Assembly (NCBI GenBank): GCA_017311185.1
Contig: JAESUZ010002606.1
Location: forward strand, 620,001 to 684,000
DNA length: 64,000 nt
Direction: 5' to 3'
DNA from: Proteles cristata cristata
Taxonomy: Eukaryota; Chordata; Mammalia; Carnivora; Hyaenidae
Part shown: in pieces, positions 58,370 to 64,000 of the stretch
How the letters are laid out: each line of letters begins with the position of its first letter
Position numbering within the stretch: position 1 is the stretch's first letter
Position numbers and translations under genes: made by a program
Notes under the pieces: model-generated
What the model was told of the DNA's origin: nothing
The model's database searches: none
Seen by the model: the letters and a program-made list of their open reading frames with translations, nothing else

Positions 58370-58620
58370 AACTACTATATATTTCAGAAGCCATAAGAAT
58401 GTTCTGAGCCTCTGACCCATTAATGGCTCTCCTGGGAATTCTTCTAACGGAAATAATCCAAGAAAAGTAAAAAGATGTGTGTGCAAGAATTCCACTGCAC
58501 CCTCACTTACAGTCATGGAAAAGACTAAGTGGCCCAAATGCTCAGCGAGAGGTTCACTTAACCAGGACACATCCTTCAGATGGAAGATTACGGAACTTCA
58601 GAAGTGATCATATGAGAAGA
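58370..58620. repeat. LINE-like fragment
   Basis: 'ctgggaattcttctaacgga' and 'tgtgtgcaagaattccactg' resemble an old L1 3' UTR text ('aattccactcctagg' type). Assignment is weak. Confidence 0.35.
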
Positions 58621-61600
58621 AAATGGCAATAGAAAAAGACACACAGACCCACGTGTGCACAAACCTGCCCCGAGTCAAGGCGGCAGAGTCTGCATGATAT
58701 GGAGAAGGGTAATTTGATCCAGTGCACGGAATTCAGAGAAAACTCGAAATGTTTTTCAAAACTGCTATATGGTTTTACTGCTGCTGCTGCTTTTTCAAAA
58801 TACTTTTTAAACCGGGAATAAACACAAAACTTCCTGTTGCCACCAGCTGTGACCCTGACCCCAGCTTGTCTGTAATGACCAGATTTCTTAGACAGGGAAG
58901 GTTCCTGCAAGTCCAGGGGGCAGGTTCCGGACCCCCCATGTCTGCTTAGATGTGAGCTGAGGGAGGAGACTGATGGCCAGGGATGGCCCCCTTCCCCACA
59001 GCACAACGGGGAGGAGGCAGAGGCCCTCTCAGGGAGCCCAGTGACGGACCAATCACCCTGGGCTGGTTTCTTTCTATAGTTCTCAAATACCACAACTCAC
59101 CGGGCAAATGGACACTACCGACCCCTGTCAAAATTGTCCCTCTTTCTGCTAAGACTTTCTCATCTGCCCTGGATTTTTACACGTGTGTAACACTGCCTCC
59201 CTTTTGCAGGGGACCCAACCACGGCATGGAGGGGCTGAGTGGCTTATCCCAGGTTCCTCAGACTTAGTGACAGACCCAGAACTGAACCCAAGGCGCTCTG
59301 ACAAAAGAACGGGTGGTATTTTCTTCTACACCAAGGGGTGTGCTTTTCACACACCAATTCTCCCACCCACACCGGACGCTGTTCTGCTACAAATGTGAAG
59401 GAACAAGAGGTGCCCAAATCTTCCTTAGCGAGGACCTGACAACGCTGCTCTAGAAACCCAGGGGTAAGCTTGCTGGAACGTTCTGTGGGGCCTGGTGCTT
59501 GTGGAGCTGTGTTAGGATACGTAGCTACTCCTTGCAGAAGGGGACCGAGCTGAGACGTCCATGGGTGCCTCCGCATGGGGCTGGCAGCACCCCAGACCAC
59601 CTGTGGGGCTCAGGGAGTGCAGATGGGCTAGTGGTGGCTGCTGGAATTCCTTCCGATGGGTCAACAGGGGAGAGGAGGTGGGTGCTGCTGAGGTGGACTC
59701 CAGGTTTCCATGACGGACCCTGGGCAGGCCTCAGTGATCTCCCTCAGCCTCAGAGTGTCCCCCCCGCCCCCCACTGGCTGAGGGCACGAGACAGGGGCCA
59801 GTGCTGTGAGGCCGTCTCGGTGATGGGCAGTGGACCCTGAGCATACCAACAAGGCCAAATGTGAGGGCTCAGAGACGCTGAGCCACAATCTGTGACAAAG
59901 GCCAGCTATGTCAGCTCCAGAAGGCCTCTGCCATGCGCAGTGTGATGCCACCCAACTGCAAAGGGCCCAAGAACACATGGTTAATGTGGGAAACTTGGCG
60001 TTGGGCACTGCTGCCCAGAGGAGAAATCTATGGTGGGTCCCTGGTCAGCAGAGCCACCCCTCGGGACTTTAGGACCCACAGCCCAGTCTGGGCTTTGGAG
60101 CGGCAGCCTCAACATCACCTGAGGCCCAGCTACCCTCAGGCAACTCATGACCACATTAAAGTCTGGAAGGGCCACTGGAGCACCCGGGGAGGAAGTGTCC
60201 CCAAGGGAACCGTTCGCCCAGGCCCTCACTGAGGAGGGACCGCAGGGTGCAGTGGCCTGAGGCCAGGCATCAAAGGTGAGCTGAGGGGCTGGGAACTGGC
60301 CAGAGAAGAGAGGGCTCTGCAGTGACACAGAGCGACCTTCACATCCGAGGACAGTAGCTGTGTGGGAAAGGGAGGACGCTTGCTCTGGAGGCCCCGCCGG
60401 AGGAAGCCAGTGATGGAAAGCTGGGGGGAACAGACCATTGCTTCCATAACAGAAAGAATGTTCTAAGAGTCCAAGCAGCTCGAACAAAGAATGCACCACC
60501 CTGAGAGCTAGTGAGCTCCTGCCCCAGACACTGGGTGAGAAGGGAGTCAGCCGCAGGATGGAAGATGGGCCCCGGGGACAGGGATCCACCGGACTCTCCA
60601 AGTCCAGGCCAGTGGCCCTGTGACATGGCTCTGCTTGGAGAGATGGAGAAGGCGGTAAGCCGCCTCACACGGCCTCTCTCCAGGCCTGCAGTGCTTTGAT
60701 GCTGATCCTAAAAATACACACAAAGTCAAGGCCTTGACCCTCTCTGGGAAAAGAACCAAATGATGCAAAAGAAAGAACAAGCCTGGAAAGTCTCTAGTGG
60801 GCGCTCTGAGTAGAGCAAAAATAGTACCCAGATCCTGGGGAGAAGCACCCGAGGCCACCCTGGGTGGCGTGCAGCCTGGGGGCGGGGGGTGGGGCGCTGG
60901 CTGGGGCGCAGCAGGTATCCTGGGCCTGGGCCGAAGGTCTGTAAACAGGTATTTGCTGCGCTGCTCAGGTGAGCCGTGAGCCCCTGACCAGGGCGGTCAG
61001 CGTGGCCTCCACCAGCCTCTGAGAAGGAACCAATCAAGCCGCCTCCTCCCCCTCAAGGTGACTCACGCCAGGCCGCGCCTTCGTGCTGGCTCCGGACTGA
61101 GACAGAGGCAGGAGGCCTGAGCCACTCCCAGGGGCCCTGATAGGCATTCAGGAGTTCATTATGGCAAGGCGGCCAGCAGGGATTTGGACACTCGAGCCTG
61201 GCTGATGAGAAGCTAGGTTTCTGCAACATCCTTGTAAAGGGGCAGCGGGAGGGAGAGAGACTTCAGTGGAGAGAGAACTCAGCAGCGCCCAGGCGGCCGG
61301 ATGGGTGTGTGTGGGGTCCGCATGAAGCAAGCGTGTGAAGTCTGCATGGTGTGTCCTTGCGTATGCCCACACGTGTCCTACACATGTGCTGTGTGTACAC
61401 ACACGTCACTACAACCCATCACAGGCTATGAGCAGATGTACAGCTGTCCACAAACACATCTGTTCTTGGCCTGATTTCTGCAGATTCTTGGAGCTTCCGG
61501 ACCACTTGAAAGCCAAAATAGGCCCATGGGCTCCAACAGTGCCCACCTAGGCCGGCTAGCCCTGGGACATCAGAGCCCAAACAGCTCATGTCTCCCTAAT

Positions 61601-62469
61601 GCAAGGGTAAAGGACCACAACACGTAAATTCTGGAAAACTCCAGAGCTGTGCCTGGGGCAGGCAGCCACCATCTAGACTAGGGCCCTACACATGCTGCTC
61701 CATCCAAAAGACATGGTCACAACCTCACTCACTCGATGAACAGTCACTGGTCATCTCTGCAAGTCCCACAGCTAAATGCTGGCCAGGTCAAAGGTGAACA
61801 GTATTCCCAAGAGCTTGGGTGGTGAGGGCAGTCAGATGACCTGGGAGTGACTGGTCTCAGGAGGTGGGAGTGCCATGCTGTCTTCTGCCAAGGGCGTGGG
61901 AATTCACAGGGAGGCATGGCCTGTGGCACTCAAAGTCCAGCATCTCTTTCAATAAGACCCTCCAATGTGAAAGCAGGCTCTGAGCCGGCATCCCTAGGGC
62001 CTCTCAAGATGTTGCTCCAAGCAAGAAGCAGGGCCATACTTAATCCCGGCACTGTGGGAGCCAGACTAATGCGTCACCACCAGGGCGTGTCATCTGGAAC
62101 AGTACAGAAACTGCACAGAGCCAGGGGCAGCCCAGAACTCCTACCCTGCTAGTGGGGACCGAACCATGGGACTTCGGTCACTTGCCTGGAGTCCTGCCTC
62201 CTCTCAAGAGATGGGGGCCATGGTGCAGGCCAAGGTGACTGCAGTGTCAGAAGAGAGCTCTTTAGGTGCAAAGACAGCTGTGTGTGTGGAATCCGCAGCC
62301 CTCGCCTAGCCCTCGGCTGTACAGGGCAGGTGCTCCTTGGAGATTTGTTGAGATGCTGAGCTGTCAACGAGGAGATGTGGCCCAAGGGGCGAGCCATCAC
62401 CCTCTAGCACATCACTGTCAGAACTTTCTGCCAAGAAATGCTTTGTGACCTGTATGGGAGCCACTAGTC

Positions 62470-62600
62470 ACTTGTAGCTGTGGAGCACATGGAAAGTGGC
62501 CAGTCCAACCTTTTTAATTTTAAATTTTAATTAACTTAAATAACCACATGTGCCTAGTGGCTACCACATCAGACAGCGCAGCTCTAGAACACTGTAGCAA
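62470..62600. repeat. DNA-transposon-like fragment
   Basis: 'agctgtggagcacatggaaa', 'ttaattttaaattttaatta' and 'cacatgtgcctagtggctac' match a widespread old repeat, probably a hAT-type element. Confidence 0.5.
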
Positions 62601-62908
62601 GTAAGTACAACTTCCGTGCCAACCCTGGGGGACAGAGAGTTGCTGCCTACAGTGCCATGTTGATGTACGACCACATCTGTGATCCATGGTTAAGAGCTCA
62701 GTATCCGCTTCCATCCTTGACCCAGAAGCAACAGCTCAACCAACCCTGGGCATGAAGGTTCCAAACCCACTCCTCACCTGTGAGGGTTGCTGGTGGTTTG
62801 GCTTCACACCCTCTGCCTTCTCCCAGGGGCGCAATAAATCTTGTTGGTGCTTTTCCCAAACACAGAGCCCACCTTCCTCTTCCCTTTGGACCTCCCCTCT
62901 GGCCCCAC

Positions 62909-62974
62909 CCTAGTGCTGGCCAGGGTCCTGACTCCCCCGACCCCGGTGCTGGCCAGGGTCCTGACTCCTCCCAC
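62909..62974. repeat. 33-bp tandem repeat, two copies
   Basis: The period is 33 bp; the core gtgctggccagggtcctgac is identical in both units (62913 and 62946). A partial third unit follows. Confidence 0.85.
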
Positions 62975-64000
62975 CCCAGGGCTGTTGACTCTGGTCTCTC
63001 CCATACAAGGGATGAGCCACTGCAGTCCAGGGAGGACTCCCTCTGGCTCCCCACTCAGCCTTCACTAATCCACCTCTGCCCTAATGCACGCATCAGGACT
63101 CCATTCTCCCCACCGCATACTGGCCAGCACCCACCCCGCTTCCCGAAAAGCCATCCATCTTATTAAATCCAACTCTGAACACACTTCTCTGAGCCTCCGA
63201 GGGCAGGTGCTGACCCCCTGCCCCCTTCCCCACCCCACCCCCCACGCCTTCCCCAGGCCCTGACGCAGGCTCTGCACCGTGCACTTTGCGCTGGTTCACA
63301 GCTGCTCTCCCGCTGCATATTTAGGGAACTGCAGGACTGCAGACTCCCGGCTGTGCCCGAGCCAGATCTTCTGGGTCACACCATCCCACGTTGCTTCTGC
63401 AATCTGGGCACGTGGCATCACGTTCCCATCGGCGCACGCCAGGACACAGAGGGGCTGGCTGGCACGCTGCAGCTGTCACTACAGAAACTGACATTCCTAC
63501 TGGGTGCTTCTCTCCTTGTGCCCCTTCCGGCTGGCTTCTGGAAGGCCCTGAGAGCCTCTGGGGCAGAGGAGAGGGTGGGCAGGTCTGGGACTCATGTATG
63601 GCACCGGACAGCAGGATCACCTCCTATTGTCTTTGAGGAGAAATGATAAGAGTTCCCCAGGTGCTGCTTGGTTGCCAGCTTTCACTGAGCTCCCCGGCAT
63701 GCGGCGCCGTCCTACGGGGCCCACCACCCTGGCCCCTGGAGGGCCCAGCAGGAGCCAGCAAACGCAGGCACAGCCCTTCCAGCCCGCCAGGCACGTGTTT
63801 AGTGCACAGGACGACGATCTTCCTGGATGCCTGGGAGATGTCTCTAACTCAGCTGACTCCCCACCCCCCACCGAACCCACTCCTCTCACCATCCTCCCAT
63901 CTCTGTAAAGAGCCCCAGTGCCCTTCCAATGCCTCCCGGCTAAATCCTGACAGCCATCATGGACGCCCACTCTCCCGTCTCCCGTGCCACTCAGCAGTGA

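Larger units (their letters stand above)
54876..64000 (-). other. ADCY3: ADCY3 intron, no further exon seen
   Basis: About 9.1 kb of GC-rich sequence runs to the window end. I searched for codons of the expected upstream segment (ARQSLEVK, EEQSQQQ and the first membrane cluster) and found none. Recognised contents are a hAT-type fragment, a MIR, a LINE-like piece and a short tandem repeat. Confidence 0.6.

Noticed and set aside
1..64000. CRISPR arrays, operons, phage or plasmid genes
   Set aside because: The window is vertebrate nuclear DNA with spliced genes and mammalian repeats; the regular repeats seen are microsatellites or short tandem duplications.

Overview
This is mammalian nuclear DNA, almost certainly from a cat (Felidae). 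Intact exons have GT..AG borders that match four well-known genes, and the window carries more than a dozen tRNA-Lys-type carnivore SINEs of the felid kind. These begin like 'gcacctgggtggctcag', contain a 'gctcaggtcatgatctc' B-box region, and end in a CT-rich stretch plus an A-rich tail; several keep clear target-site duplications. The gene order NCOA1 > PTRHD1 < CENPO > < ADCY3 is the order I know from human chromosome 2p23. Gene names rest on recall of the protein families; no search was run.

Layout. 1-8660: last intron, two alternative terminal exons and the 3' UTR of NCOA1 (+ strand). 8660-18890: intergenic, mostly old repeats plus felid SINEs. 18895-21804: PTRHD1 (- strand, two coding exons). 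21500-22130: a CpG-rich divergent promoter shared by PTRHD1 and CENPO. 22224-33660: CENPO (+ strand, complete, six coding exons, 294 residues), with an old antisense LINE-1 in its second coding intron and a Tigger transposon in its fourth. 34414-54875: nineteen coding exons of ADCY3 (- strand), giving 868 residues from just before the C1 catalytic domain to the stop. 54876-64000: ADCY3 intron in which I recognise no exon; the N-terminal exon with the first membrane domain must lie beyond the window.

The four genes do unrelated jobs: NCOA1 is a nuclear-receptor coactivator, PTRHD1 a putative peptidyl-tRNA hydrolase, CENPO an inner-kinetochore protein, and ADCY3 a membrane adenylyl cyclase of olfactory and primary cilia. 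What links them is arrangement: a head-to-head promoter (PTRHD1/CENPO) and a tail-to-tail junction (CENPO/ADCY3) where both strands carry a poly(A) signal in the same few bases.

The most unusual structure is in CENPO intron 4. A copy of about 182 bp of CENPO exon 5/6-region sequence (part of coding exon 5 plus its splice donor and intron start) sits inside the Tigger element 1.2 kb upstream of the original. With a transposon-derived AG as acceptor it would form a 90-nt, stop-free, phase-0 exon that could be added to CENPO without breaking the frame. I found no sign of a wholly new biological system; the rest is ordinary vertebrate genic and repeat sequence.
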